From the NCBI GenBank assembly GCA_030248065.1, contig JASAMV010006780.1:1-26420 (forward strand): a stretch of 26,420 nucleotides of DNA. The letters are read 5' to 3'. This stretch comes from Rhynchonema sp. JSB1_4. Lineage: Eukaryota; Nematoda; Chromadorea; Monhysterida; Xyalidae. The notes beneath the pieces were generated by a model. The model was not told the origin of the DNA, searched no databases, and saw only the letters and a program-made list of their open reading frames with translations. Below are positions 9,310 through 20,500 of this stretch, piece after piece (within the stretch, counting starts at the first letter, position 1; the number at the start of each line of letters is the position of its first letter). The position numbers and the translations under genes were made by a program.

Positions 9310-12300
9310 GGCCCCACCCCAGCTCAAAGCCAAATGTTGTCCATACCCCCTTCCCGAGCACAAAGCGATGTGTTCGGTGTGTCAGCCTCGCAATATGGGG
9401 GTCCACCTGTCCAGCCGGCCAGAAGGCCCATCAATTACTTCATATTGCCCGTGTTTGTACTGCAAGCGGTTGGCATGGCCTGTCTCATTGCACTCTTCTA
9501 TTACCTTCGGTTGGTCACCATTACCATCTATTTCAGATTTTTTCATTTTATTCAAGGTTGCCGTACAAGAATCATGGCAGGATAATCAAGAAAAATACCC
9601 ACCATCCTAATGTTCATTGCAGGTGCAAAACGGTTCTCACAAAAATAGCTTCCCACTGGTTTAGATGATTTTGTGACATTACACAATATGCAGCGCTGTC
9701 AGTTTGCCGGGTACACCTATGACATTATAGTGCAACATTCGATGATTCTGCTTTCATACACAGCAGAGCAGCATAAATCAATAAAACATGGACATTTCAA
9801 TTTCCTAATCCCGCATGACCCAACTGTCAAATCTATTCGTTCCAGTTTCACCACTCTGTTCCAATATCGTAAACGCGAGTTTTGGTGTCGTGATGACCGT
9901 CTGATGTTTCGCAACCTTGACAGTGACCAATACGTCTACGTGTCACCAGCAGTACTTTATGTCATTTGCTTTCTCGTGCCTGCGTTCGTTGTGAGTTTGC
10001 CGATTGACCGAATTGCGTGCCATACCAGTTTTTTAAATTTGGTTTTTGTTGCTTGTTTGATCAAACAATCTCCAAATTGGAGAGTGATCGAATCATTGTC
10101 TTTTCTGCACAGATTATCATCGGCGAAATTATGTTCTGGTTGTTCTCGACCAAACCACGCAAGACCGTCTATGCCAACTGTCGTGAATGCAAAGTACATC
10201 TGTTCACACGGAGAGTGTTGCGATTCCTCGGTGAGTGGGGTCGAAGCAGTTACCTTCCCATCGAACGAAGCCTGTTCGTGGTGCGCTTTTGAGGTCAATC
10301 GGACTGAGGTGTTGGAAACCTGGCCTGGCCTGTGAAAACAGGCGGGTCCGAACAAGTCGCTGTACACTTTGAGCACATCATTGAAACATCAGACTGGGTT
10401 GCAAGGAATCTGACTCAGATATCAGGACTTGTCACACCTCATCTTACATCTAGCCCCAGCTGGTCATGTAGATCGCGCAACAGTAATGTTTCATTGTACA
10501 TGCCAGTTGTGTTCTACTTCGGTGCCCTGATCGTGTGCATCTTCACCGATTTCATCAAATTGCTCACCGGCTATCAACGTCCGTACTTCCTGTCGTTGTG
10601 TCGACCAAACTACACCCTCTGCCATCCGCAGTTCGAGTTTTCCGCTCAGTTTCAGCTGACTGGAGTGCAACGGGAGGATGAACAGGTACGCAGTGCAGTG
10701 AAACATTTGGTTTGGTCTCAAGTTTGGTGATCGGTACACTCTTGTCGGCCGAAAATGTGATACGGTTTGCAAACAGAACTGGACCTGATCGATCACCCAG
10801 TTTGATTTCGGCCGTCACAGAAGATGACTTGTTTTACGTTTCGAGTGCGAGCCCTTTGTCTCTTGTTTTCAGTTGACCGATCCGCTTTTTGCGTGTCGCA
10901 CCTATAAAACCGTTGACCCGGACGAATTCAGATACGCTTGGTGAGTCTGTTCGAGTCATTTGAGTCTGTGAGTATAGGCAATCCATCGGCTCATTGCACT
11001 AATACACAAAGCGCATGCAGCAGCACACGCTATTTTTCAAACAAAATGGGCACTGTGGGGGAGTGTCACACTTTGATGGCCGCTTTTTAATTTATCCGGT
11101 TTTTATTTGCTGCTTGGCATAAAATTTTTTATGCAGTTTTGCAAAATTTGGGGATGTTTCAACGGATAACTACAGAGAATAGATGCATTCATTGATGGCA
11201 GTAATGTATGGGCAATCCATCGGCTCATGGCACTTTTTACACACAGCGCATGCAGCAGCACACGTCATTTTCTAAACCGAATGTACACTTTGAGCGGGTG
11301 TCTTACTTTGATGACCGCTTTTAATTTGTGCGGTTTTCATTTGCTGATTGACATAACACTTTTCTGCATTGTTGCAAAATAAGGGGATGTTTCAACGGTT
11401 AGATGCAATCACTGACAGCAGTAATGTACCATGTGGCCTGTGTGCGCGAGTGCCATGAGCTGGCGGATTGCCTACACTCAGAAATTGAGAAATAACGCGA
11501 AATTCTTGCAGGACGACGTTCCCGTCGCTGTACGCCACTCTGTCGTCGTTTTCTATGATTTTTGCTGCGGTAAGATTCTTACAGAAATTGTTTTTTTATT
11601 TTTGTGCTTTTTCTGAACAGTTTTAAGAACCAACATATTATTTACTTGGTTTATCCCCGCTGAAACTGAAATCGCTCCGAAAGTCCATCAGGTCCACCAC
11701 AAACAGCACACAGTGATTTTCAGTGCTACATTCACTACATGGTGTCGCTGCGTGGTGCCCCGCTGCTTCGTCCCTTCCTCATCTTCCTTCTATTGGCCTT
11801 TGCCATTCTGGCCAGTTTCTCGCGCATCAACGGATACAAGAATCATTGGGTCGATATCTGGGTCGGATGGCTGATCGGCGCTATCACTGCCTTCTATTTG
11901 GTAGGATTCGCTGATGTTTCATGCTTCACTGATTAAATTCAGCCAAGACGTCACCCCCTGATTTGCAGTGTTTCAACGTGTTGTGCTTCCAAGAGGTCTA
12001 CCACATCCCGATCGAGCCCCCGCCACCCCGTATCTCACCGTTCTTCTCGTGGTTCAAGCTGCCGCGCGTGCGTGCGCCAACTCCACCCGAAAGGTCGGCG
12101 ACTTTTCATTGATTTTCACATTTACATCGGATGGAGATGAAAACTTAAATTTAGAAATTTTCCTGATGGAAATCGTTCGGCTACAACCCCACTTCCTCTT
12201 CAGTGTGTACAGCGCCGATGAGCCCCCGCCCGAGCCACCGAAACGACAACGCGATCGGAATCGAACCTACGAAGTGACCACCACAACTGAGTCCTTCCAT

Positions 12301-12357
12301 CGTACAATACAACCACCGACACAACAGATATTGACACCGAATGGAATAAATTATTGA
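9310..12357 (+). CDS. Phospholipid phosphatase-related protein (PLPPR-like), 399 aa, nine exons
   Basis: Exons: 9310-9509 (ATG 9334), 9846-9990, 10113-10230, 10507-10685, 10873-10940, 11512-11569, 11724-11900, 11969-12093, 12204-12357. All introns are GT..AG and all phases fit; the frame totals exactly 400 codons. Six membrane helices are seen at about 34-57, 92-118, 147-166, 235-255, 264-281 and 289-307. PAP2 motif C1 is present as KLLTGYQRP (164-172) and C3 as SRINGYKNHWVD (281-292, His289 and Asp292 kept). C2, normally PSGH, reads PSLY (233-236), so the catalytic His is missing. CRPNYT (178-183) is the hallmark loop of vertebrate PLPPR proteins and offers an N-glycosylation site. The tail is proline-rich (IEPPPPR, DEPPPEPP). 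The family sits in the plasma membrane; PLPPRs shape filopodia and neurites without clear phosphatase activity. In-frame sequence continues upstream of ATG 9334 to the acceptor (GPTPAQSQ), so an earlier start in an unseen exon is possible. Confidence 0.93.
10977..11428. repeat. Tandem duplication of about 234 bp in intron 5 of the PLPPR-like gene
   Basis: Unit 1 (10977-11210) and unit 2 (11211-11428) both begin ggcaatccatcggctcat and both contain gcgcatgcagcagcacacg, a tttgatg-ccgctttt block, ggggatgtttcaacgg and a final gcagtaatgta. By eye they are roughly 80% alike, so the duplication is not recent. No open frame spans it. It may be a duplicated regulatory or transposon-derived piece. Confidence 0.85.
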
Positions 12358-13436
12358 GATCGATCGAATGATGAATTGATGAATGATTAACCGATTGGTT
12401 GATTGACTTTTTTATCGATTTTCTGGTGCTCATCTTTGTTCATATCAAGGGTAGAGGTGTCCTACTTAGTCAGAGACTATCATTTTCTTATAGCCTGTGA
12501 CAGAATGTGTTTGTTATTCGTGACTTTGATCCTGTTGTTTATTTTCATGCTCTTCCCTTTTTCCTTGTCACCATTTCGTCAACTGCCTCCAATGCGATTA
12601 TTTTGGTTCCTATCACAGCGTATCGATCTGTTACCACTGCCCCTTGAATTTTGTTTAGAGCCGCACATTTCATTTTTGTCAGTTCTCGTTTCTCCGCATA
12701 ATATTTTTGAAGCAATGCAATCCGAAATATTGTTTCCCACAAAGTGTGCGTGTTGCTCTGTATTTTATCGCTTTGGCTCATGCTTATCCTAGCCCTACTG
12801 TTGTACATGTATTCAGTATTTTGCATGCGCGTGTGTGTTTTGCTTCCCAAGTTTTTATCGAAATTACTTTACATTATTACTGTACGCTTTTCATGGCTTA
12901 TCGGATAATGTATTTACAATTTTGCTCGTTGTATAAAAGATAACGGTGTCAGCCCCTGCCATCCTCTCATACTCATTTTCAAGGTGGGTTTCCGATCCCA
13001 GCTTCCCACCCATGAACAAAAACAAAAAAATCATAACAGTGAAAGATCCACGTATACGTGTGCGGTGCACAACCCACAGTCCATCGTGGTTGCCTAGCAA
13101 TAAATTGAAAAAAGTTTGTGGGCTCGAGTGTTTCAACGCGTGTGTGACAAGTGTTATTATCGCGTTTTTGCGAGCCTAAGAAATGCTCACCTTTTATCCC
13201 CGGGATTAACCGCATTTTGAATATAAAGAAACCGCATCTGTGTGGGCCAAACCCTGACGTGGAAAATAGCGGCACGTGACTGTTAGCAAAACCAAACATT
13301 ATTAATTAGCAAAACATGTTGACGACTCCACCCAAGGATGATCTTCTGATGTGTTGCTGTTTTGTCTGCTGTGTCTGCTCCAAAGTCTTGCTGAACTATG
13401 ATCAGTGTTGACAGCTGACACTGTACGTTGCTTGTA
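12358..13436. other. 3' flank of the PLPPR-like gene, nothing firm
   Basis: The first part (12358-12420) is rich in gatc/gattg-type repeats and is likely 3' UTR. The rest is AT-rich with scattered open frames of low-complexity hydrophobic translation that resemble no protein. No inverted repeat or RNA gene was found. Confidence 0.5.
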
Positions 13437-13807
13437 AGGCCACTTTATACTTCGTCTCGTTGCGATACAAAGAACAAAATGTCACCCAGAACAAGCCGCA
13501 ACAAAGAACATTGCGATACTGTGTATCGGTTGTCGTTTGTTGCGCAGTGTTTCTGGCTGTTGCGTTGTTGCGTCTGTCGCGGATGTTCTCTCCCGCGACA
13601 AACGCAAAGAAAGAGAAAGAACAATTAACAAAAATAGAAGGCCGTTTCGGCCCGTAATTTTAGGCAAGCCTGGAAAATGCCTTTCCTGGTGCTGTTGTGC
13701 ACCGAGAACACCAATGAAAAGTTGTGAAAAAATTGGGGGACACATTGACACAATCAAACATGAATCACCACCTCATTTTCGAACACCGTCGCCCGCTCCG
13801 ATTCGGT

Positions 13808-13818
13808 CGGGGGGGGGG
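13808..13818. repeat. Poly-G run
   Basis: About eleven consecutive G bases (gtcggggggggggg). The run length is likely unreliable in the assembly. Confidence 0.7.
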
Positions 13819-14170
13819 GGTGAACTGACTGACTTTATTCTTTGGCTTCCAAACACCACTATTGCCAGCAATACTTTATAATTAAAGCCAGGACTTGAAG
13901 TTGTGCTCAACCTCAACCTTCCTTGCTATGATAACTCGGTGTGAATGAGTGGCATTCTTCGCTTACTCATTCGCATCAGGCAATGCAATGCACTGTCGCC
14001 TTGTTGAGACAGGCGGCCAGGCACACACACACCAACGCAGTGTGACAATCAACACACGACCCTGTTCTGTATCACACAGTCAAAGTCAAACAGAGCGCTC
14101 AACGTTATCAGCGCAGCCACCCACGCTGCAATGGTTTATATTGCTGGTTTACAGCCGACGTATGTCAACA

Positions 14171-14239
14171 AGGGTGGCTCAGTGGTAGGTCACCGGCCTG
14201 CAGGGCCGATGAAATAGGTTCAATTCCCGGTCGTACCAT
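14171..14239 (+). ncRNA. tRNA-Cys-like sequence, degenerate (tRNA pseudogene or SINE head)
   Basis: It has an A box (gtggctcagtggtagg) and a B box (ggttcaattcc) at normal tRNA spacing. Between them is a paired stem cggc/gccg with the seven-base loop ctgcagg, which puts GCA in the anticodon position (Cys). It ends tacca followed at once by a T6 run, a Pol III terminator. The acceptor and T stems pair poorly, so a working tRNA is unlikely; a tRNA-derived SINE head or pseudogene fits better. It lies inside the 43-bp-TIR element. Confidence 0.6.
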
Positions 14240-14841
14240 TTTTTCAATCGGGAACTTTTTCAATTTTTTCTTTGTTTTTCGGATTCGCCAGGTCGAGCGA
14301 AACCTAACGACACCAAAAACAGCCAACAATTCGCTTCCTATCGGCGAAAAAACAATGACGAGACAAATCCAAGTTGAGATTTTTTAACTCCCGAAATCTT
14401 GTCTCGGCGAGACAAAACAGCTGTCTCGTTGCGCGTGTCGCGTTACGTCATTTATACTTTTTTGTGTATCGAATGTGTGTTGTCTCGGAACCAGTATAAA
14501 CGACCTTCGATACAAAGGGGGAACGATACAGCGTTTTTTGTTCTTTGTATCGCAACGAGACGAAGTATAAAGTGGCCTGTACAGTATTGCTTGCTCCCTG
14601 GATAATTACCTGGCCAATTGCGTTCGCCTTTGCCTTTGCTTCTTACGTTGTAACCATTGTTACCATCCCTGTCAGGTGAACTCTGATGATGCATAACTGT
14701 CACTCCGCATCGGAAGGAAGTCCATTAGAACACAGCGTCGTTTTTTTGCTCGTCTTGTCCATCGAGAATGTTTCATATTCTGCTTTCGATAAGCCCGTGT
14801 ATTCCAGAAAGCCTCTGAAGCAAATAAACCATACTCCTACC

Positions 14842-15279
14842 TACCGTAAAAACCTAAATAGAAGGGGGGCTCTATTAATTCACTGACCCCATTTTGGGCG
14901 GGCTCTATTACGGGGGGACTCTATTCCGAGGGGCCTCTATTAATTCACTGACCCGAACCTGAAAAATTGTTCCCAGAAATACCCCCCAAACCCCTAAAAT
15001 CGGGTTTGAAAGGATGTTTTTTTCGCTCGTAATCGTATTTATTCGTGTCTATTCGTCAATAGGAGGCGTATTATGTGCCCTGAACGAACAACAAACGTGC
15101 AGAAGTGTACCTGTGCACCACTATCAAGCCACTAGCAAGCCTTAATACCCTACTGTATAGGGGATGTTACTTAGGGGGGGGGCTCTATTCCGGGGGGTCT
15201 ATTAATTCACTGACCCCTTTTTGGGGGGCTGTATTGCGGGGGCTCTATTCCGGGGGGCTGTATTTAGGTTTTTACGGTA
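14842..15279. mobile_element. TA-flanked MITE with repeated CTCTATTAATTCACTGACCCC blocks
   Basis: taccgtaaaaacctaaata at 14842 and its reverse complement tatttaggtttttacggta ending at 15279 form the termini, with TA as the apparent target duplication (Tc1/mariner-like). Near both ends the phrase ctctattaattcactgaccc recurs (about 14869, 14935 and 15197 as a shorter match), joined to runs of six or more G. There is no open frame of its own; the interior 14955-15170 looks unique. Confidence 0.8.
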
Positions 15280-16743
15280 TACAAAAACTAAAGCATTTTT
15301 TTAATTTCAAAATTTTAGAAAGCAGGTTTAGTTTTTATTATTACTGTTTACTTTTTTCATTATTTTCTGGTCTTTTTTGGGCTAAACTGGGTGTTTTTAT
15401 CCATATTATTGCTCATGCTTCTCAAAAAACTGCCCGCCGCGCTTGTATTTCAGTTTGGAATGGTGTTGTGAGAGACTCAGATTGGCACTTGACATCCCTA
15501 TTATCGTTAAACAATTATGGACCACCTCATATCCAATGGGTATACGTACTCGACGAGCCTGTTTGCATTGGCCCTGCATTTACTATTTTTAGCGGCAAGA
15601 AATAAGTACGTTGTGGGTCTTTGTCGTCCTTCACCTTTATCAACAAACTCGCAACCAGCAGGTTGACCTTCGTACTTACAATGACTGAGCTACCATCTAG
15701 TCAATCCGAATCATGCCAGATGCGTTCATGCAAACATGCCGGCGGATACCAAACAAAGTCGGTGAGAAAGTTCCCTTTTGTGTGCCACAAAATATTACTA
15801 ATAAATGCGATTTAGGAATTTCATACCAGTCGAACCCAATCAAGGGGGTCCTGAATAAAAAATGTGATTTTTAAATAAATAAAATGCTTTAAAGGTTGAA
15901 AAAAGTTCGACAATAAAAAATTTTTTTATCCAACTCTGCCCACAGCAGAACCTGATCGGTGTCAACAGTGTTTGTTGTTGTGAGCCAAGCCCGAAACACA
16001 CGCCCACTCGCATGTGCTGATGCAATATCATCGTGCGTCCACACGTGACGTGACCATAGGAGCATGCCTTTAGCTAACGTGATTCACATACCCACAGCCT
16101 CATGCTTGTGTAAGCTGTATGGTTCTATGAATTTGTATGAGGTGTCACATATATTTTTATGCATCCGGTACCCAAATAGTATAGGTGAGCAAGTGACTGA
16201 CGTGGCTCACTTGCCCCGCAGAAAATTATGCGAGCAGCAGCGAGAACTGACTCGAGACCCGCACCCGACGGTCTTGCTTTGGTGTTCACCCCGCAAACGG
16301 CCAAATGACACCTCACACCTAATATACATGGTAAATGTGATAATGGGTGCTATTGTGGGATTATGTGGCGGGTGAAATCATACAGCACTTGTTTCTCACA
16401 CTGACTAATGATAAGAAGTAAAATGAAAGGTGTGTAATTGCGCTCGAAGATTGTGTTCTGTTACTGAAAAAAGTGCTACTGAAAGAAATGGTGAAACAAA
16501 TGGGCAAAAAATGGATGGGGTGCCGAACACCGAGCGGGCGCCGGAACTATGCAACGCCATTTTTTCTACATCACGTGGTCGGACCGCATAACTGTTGCTC
16601 GATAATCCTTGTTTCTCCCCATTGTACCGTCATAAGTATACGGTTAGACTTGTTTCTTCCATTTGTACCGTCAGAAGTCTAGGCTAGGTTTAGTTACGGA
16701 TGTTGCATAATTCCGTAAGCCTGTTTAGGCTCTTTTTTCCTAG
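15280..16743. other. Intergenic, no firm gene
   Basis: A frame ending at 15605 includes a plausible stretch (RRACISVWNGVVRDSDWHLT), and another spans 16064-16375, but neither matches a family I know or has convincing splice context. At 16608-16680 a short block with ttgtaccgtca(t/g)aagt is tandemly duplicated. Otherwise nothing is seen. Confidence 0.45.
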
Positions 16744-17064
16744 TAGTAATGAGTCTTCCACAGCTGGAACTTGGTCCTGAACCAAGGCACGGGCTTAGGC
16801 TTGAGCTTAGGTTTAGGCTTATGCTTACGCTCAAGTTTAACGCATACATTTAGGCTTAGGCTTAAACTTAGGCTTAAGCTTAGGCTGAATACACGCGGAG
16901 CATGTATACAACATAATGCATACTGAGCCTTCCTGGGAAACGGCCCTGGGGGGAAGGCTCATTACGAGGATTCCGTTTAATCCGCTTTATTTTCAAATCC
17001 ATAATGAGTATTCCCTCCAGTTCCCCTGCAGTATGAACTGATTACAATAGTAATGAGTCTTCCA
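16744..17064. repeat. Segment bounded by 17-bp direct repeats carrying a TTAGGC-like tract
   Basis: tagtaatgagtcttcca occurs at 16744-16760 and again, identically, at 17048-17064. Between them are the degenerate TTAGGC tract (16791-16886), a 9-bp hairpin (gagccttcc 16925-16933, ggaaggctc 16952-16960), and further diverged versions of the repeat (ataatgagtattccctc, and gaaggctcattac inverted). It resembles an insertion with a target duplication, or a small repeat array. Confidence 0.6.
16791..16886 (+). repeat. Degenerate interstitial TTAGGC (telomere-like) tract
   Basis: Six exact TTAGGC units start at 16795, 16813, 16850, 16856, 16868 and 16880, among one-base variants (cttgag, tttagg, cttatg, cttacg, cttaaa, cttaag). 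TTAGGC is the telomere unit of nematodes. The array is short and eroded, so it is not a chromosome end. Confidence 0.75.
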
Positions 17065-17242
17065 TCAACCAACATGAGCTAATCCGCGCATTCTGCTGCG
17101 AGATCGAACAACCATGCATGATGGAGACCGAATGACAAATAAAACCAAATAGGCTTGCTGAATCAGAATGTTTTCTCTTTATTTTATTTTCGCCTCCAGA
17201 CCATTCGCTAAAAATTTTAATTTGCTTTGCTGTTTGCTTTGC

Positions 17243-17570
17243 AAAGATCGGCCTCGCTCGGCCCCTGACCAACAGAGATTAGGATCGGGGTAACCTCGGC
17301 CCGGCCCGGCCCGACTGACCGAAACTCCGGCCCGGCCCGATTTGAAAGTCCAAAATCGCAGCCCGGCCCGATTTTGGGGTCAAAGAAAAAATGGTCAAAA
17401 AAGGCCAAAATTTCCAAATATTTTCTTGGGAAAGCATGTTTTACGTTTTGTTTTTGTTAAAATCTCACCCAAAAATTTGGGCAGGGCAGGGCCGAGCTTT
17501 GTGACCACCTCGGGCCGGGCGGGGCCGGAGATTTGGTTGGGGGATCGGCATCAGGCCGGGCGGGACTGAT
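17243..17570. repeat. CCCGG-rich repeat tract upstream of amphiphysin
   Basis: The left part has strings of cggcccggcccgg; the right part has the reverse sense (cgggccgggcggggcc, aggccgggcgggact), with an A-rich centre. This arrangement of inverted GC-rich subterminal repeats around a short core recalls the hAT element at 1-1225 with its GGGATC strings. Exact termini and target duplication were not found. It ends just 30 bp before the first recognised amphiphysin exon. Confidence 0.55.
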
Positions 17571-17599
17571 AACAAGCGTCATCATGTCACAATTTTCAG

Positions 17600-20500
17600 T
17601 GTCCACAATGGGCGACGTTTTTGCGAGAAATTTTAAGAAACAAACCGTTCGGGCAAAAGAAAAGGTTGGTTATTTATTTCGGCGTTATATTCATCCACCC
17701 CAGTAACGTTTGTGATGGTCGGGAGATTTACAGCGATTTTGTTGTGGATTATGCTGTTTACAGAACGTACAACACTTCGCCTCTGCCACTCAGTTCTAAT
17801 CGAGTTCCGCGGTTAAGGGCGGGCTTAAATCCGGAAATCGGAATCCGGAAATATTGTCGGAAAACGCATTACTTGTGCATGTAAATTCTTGCGTTTTCCG
17901 GAAATATTGCCGGAACCCAGAAAAGAAATGAATGAAACACATTGCGCAGCATGAGAGCCTTCAAAAGCCTGCACTACACCAGTTGTAGTGGTGTCGTCAA
18001 GAGAAGAAATCGAAAATTACCCATACACGTCGAAAATTACCCATTGGGAAAAGCTAGCTCGCCCAACATACATGTACAAAACAGTGTTTCATTGCCGATG
18101 CAAGCGATTTTTGACATTTAGACTTGTCAGTCTTGGTGCTTCTCGAGGTCAAAAAGTCATTTGTTATTTGTTACGGGGCGCTTGTTCCCAAAGTGAAAAA
18201 TTTCCCATACCCCGCGGTCGGGGCAACACCCATCCCCCCAACGACGCCACTGATCGGTTCTGAGCTCGTTCTTCTTAACCAAGTGAACTGGGTTAGAACT
18301 GCGTGGTGTTTACGGGGGGTTTAACGTGTATACTTTTTTCAAGCCAGTGTTTGAAGACTTCCCAAGTTTCAGTTGCTCGAGAGTTTTGGACGAACCGATC
18401 GTACAACAGATGAAGCGTTCGATGACCAGTATGCGAACTTTGTCAGACAACAAGTTCGTTTTGAACTATTCAGCCTCACAATGTCGAAAGCAGCAAAAAA
18501 ACTTAAAATTTAGGCTGCGGCTGAACGGCTGGCGAAACAACTGCGAAACTACATGACTTGTGTCAAAGGTTTGTTTCCAACTACAAAAAACTGAAACAAT
18601 TTATTCGTTTTGGGTTACCGTTACCGTGGTACCTATCGCTTGCAGTGTGGTGGCAGGCAAATGGTTGCAAGGTACCCTTGGGGCTGGGGGATGGATCCAG
18701 ATGGTTGCAATTATGCTGCAAATTTGGCCAAAAAATTGGTACTTTTTTGCATTTTGGCCGAAAATTTGCCTAAAATACCTATTATATGGAGGAATGCGCG
18801 CGGAGCGCGCAATTTTTGGGGTTTTGAGGTCGAATAACACCCATTTTTGCCTATAAAAGCCATAAATTGATGGTTGCAAGGTACCCTCCGGGGTGGTTGC
18901 AAGGTACCTACCCTTCCCCCCCATGCCCCCAAGGGGTGGTACGTTGCAAGGTACCTACTCCTTAGGGGGGGAATCCCCCCCAGCCACTACACTGATCGCT
19001 TGTAAATTTTACACATTTCCCCTTTCAGCCATGTGCCAAGCATCCAAATCGCTCAACGACGTGATGCGCGAAGTGTACGAACCTGCCTGGCCGGGCAAGG
19101 AGCACGTGCAGGCGATGACTCAGGTGGGAGGTGCACTGCCCCATTCAGTGAGGAATCCACTCGCTCGAACGTTTTTTGTCCTGCGATTCGTATTGTATAG
19201 CCAGATGGAGTCAAATCACAAAAAATTGGTGCACCAAAAAATGGGTGTTTTGCAAAGGCAAACGCCGTTCTAGATTTGTGGTAAACTCAAGACCGCCATT
19301 TATACTGGCAGGCGAAAAAAACCGTTTTTTCTCCGAAAAAAGCCCGAAAAAAAAACCGTTTTTTTCCGAGACCCGAATACTTTTCCGTTTATTTTTCCGT
19401 GGGTACCTTTTCGGTTTTTTATCGGAAAAATATCGGTACTTCATTCCAATTTTTCCAAAAAATTGTAATGCAAAACTGATGAGTTTTTCGATTTCAGTGA
19501 AAAATTGGCTGTAGCACAAAAATTAACCGGCCCAACGTGGGCCAAAAAGCGCGTAAACCGAGTGTTTTCGACGGACTTCAACACTCTTCAAGAGCACTCT
19601 CGTCACTTCGAACAAATTTTGCACTGAAATTGTTATATTTTTCGAAATTACGTTCTTAAGTACTGGAAAAGTATTTGGAAAAAAACGTTTTTTTTCGAAA
19701 AAAACCGTTTTTTTCCACGAAAAATAAAAAACGGTTCTTTATGACAGTATACCTCCATTAAATGGAACCGTCTGTTTTTGGTTGAAAACTAGATGTTAGG
19801 TGTCGGGTATTATTAGTACTATCGAGTGTCGGCTTTTTTCTCAGATGTCGGGTATCGGTACTTCGTTCCAGATGTCGGCTGTCCAGTACTCCGGTACCAC
19901 CCCCCCCCCCGACCTCAAACCCTAATTGTGATAGTGGATCAAGATAGTGAACCGTGCGTTTCGTTAGATTGTGGTCCTAATTTTTTCAGTCGATCGATTT
20001 GCTTTGGGACGATTACTACGAAAAACTGCTTGATCAGGCGGTTAATCCGATCACCGCCTATGCAGCACAGTTTGGAGAAATAAAAGTTAGTTTGGGACCT
20101 GAACCAGTTTATGGACTACAAACGTGTAACTCGGGTTCTGCGATCTATATCTCATGATAATTTTGTCAAATTCAGGTTCGAATTGAGAAACGTGGCCGCA
20201 AATTGCTCGATTACGACGCAGCCCGGCACGCGATGTTGCAGTTGCAGACGGCCAATAAGAAACCAGATGATCCAAAGATTGTCAAGGTCAGTCACACAAA
20301 AGGTATCCTCGTTGTGTAAGATTTGTTTGGCGTATTCTATGTCAAAAACATATAGGCTGCCGAGCAACTGTCTTCCACCCAAGGTCTCTACACTCAACTG
20401 AACACGGAACTAATGGAAGAATTGCCGACACTTTATGACAAGTTTGTTTTGTTTTCTTGTAAAATTTATTTTCGGTGTGGTGACAGAGTGCGTGACATAA

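Larger units (their letters stand above)
13437..14578. mobile_element. Non-autonomous DNA element with perfect 43-bp terminal inverted repeats
   Basis: Bases 13437-13479 (starting aggccactttatacttcgtc) and 14536-14578 (ending gacgaagtataaagtggcct) are exact reverse complements over 43 bp. The 1,142-bp interior has no transposase. It contains subterminal pieces resembling the termini (gtataaacgaccttcgatac near 14491), an 11-G run near 13808, and a tRNA-Cys-like sequence at 14171. The nearest flanking direct repeat is only gta (13434-13436 and 14579-14581), so the superfamily is undecided. Perfect long repeats imply recent activity. Confidence 0.85.

Noticed and set aside
12403..12792. Hydrophobic 129-codon open frame after the PLPPR gene.
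   Set aside because: T-rich DNA readily yields Phe/Leu-rich translation; there is no domain and no splice or start context.
14171..14239. Functional tRNA-Cys gene.
   Set aside because: The acceptor and T stems do not pair well, so it was called a tRNA-like relic instead.
15105..15605. 166-codon open frame.
   Set aside because: Its first third is the G-rich MITE at 14842-15279 and the rest matches nothing known; no splice support.
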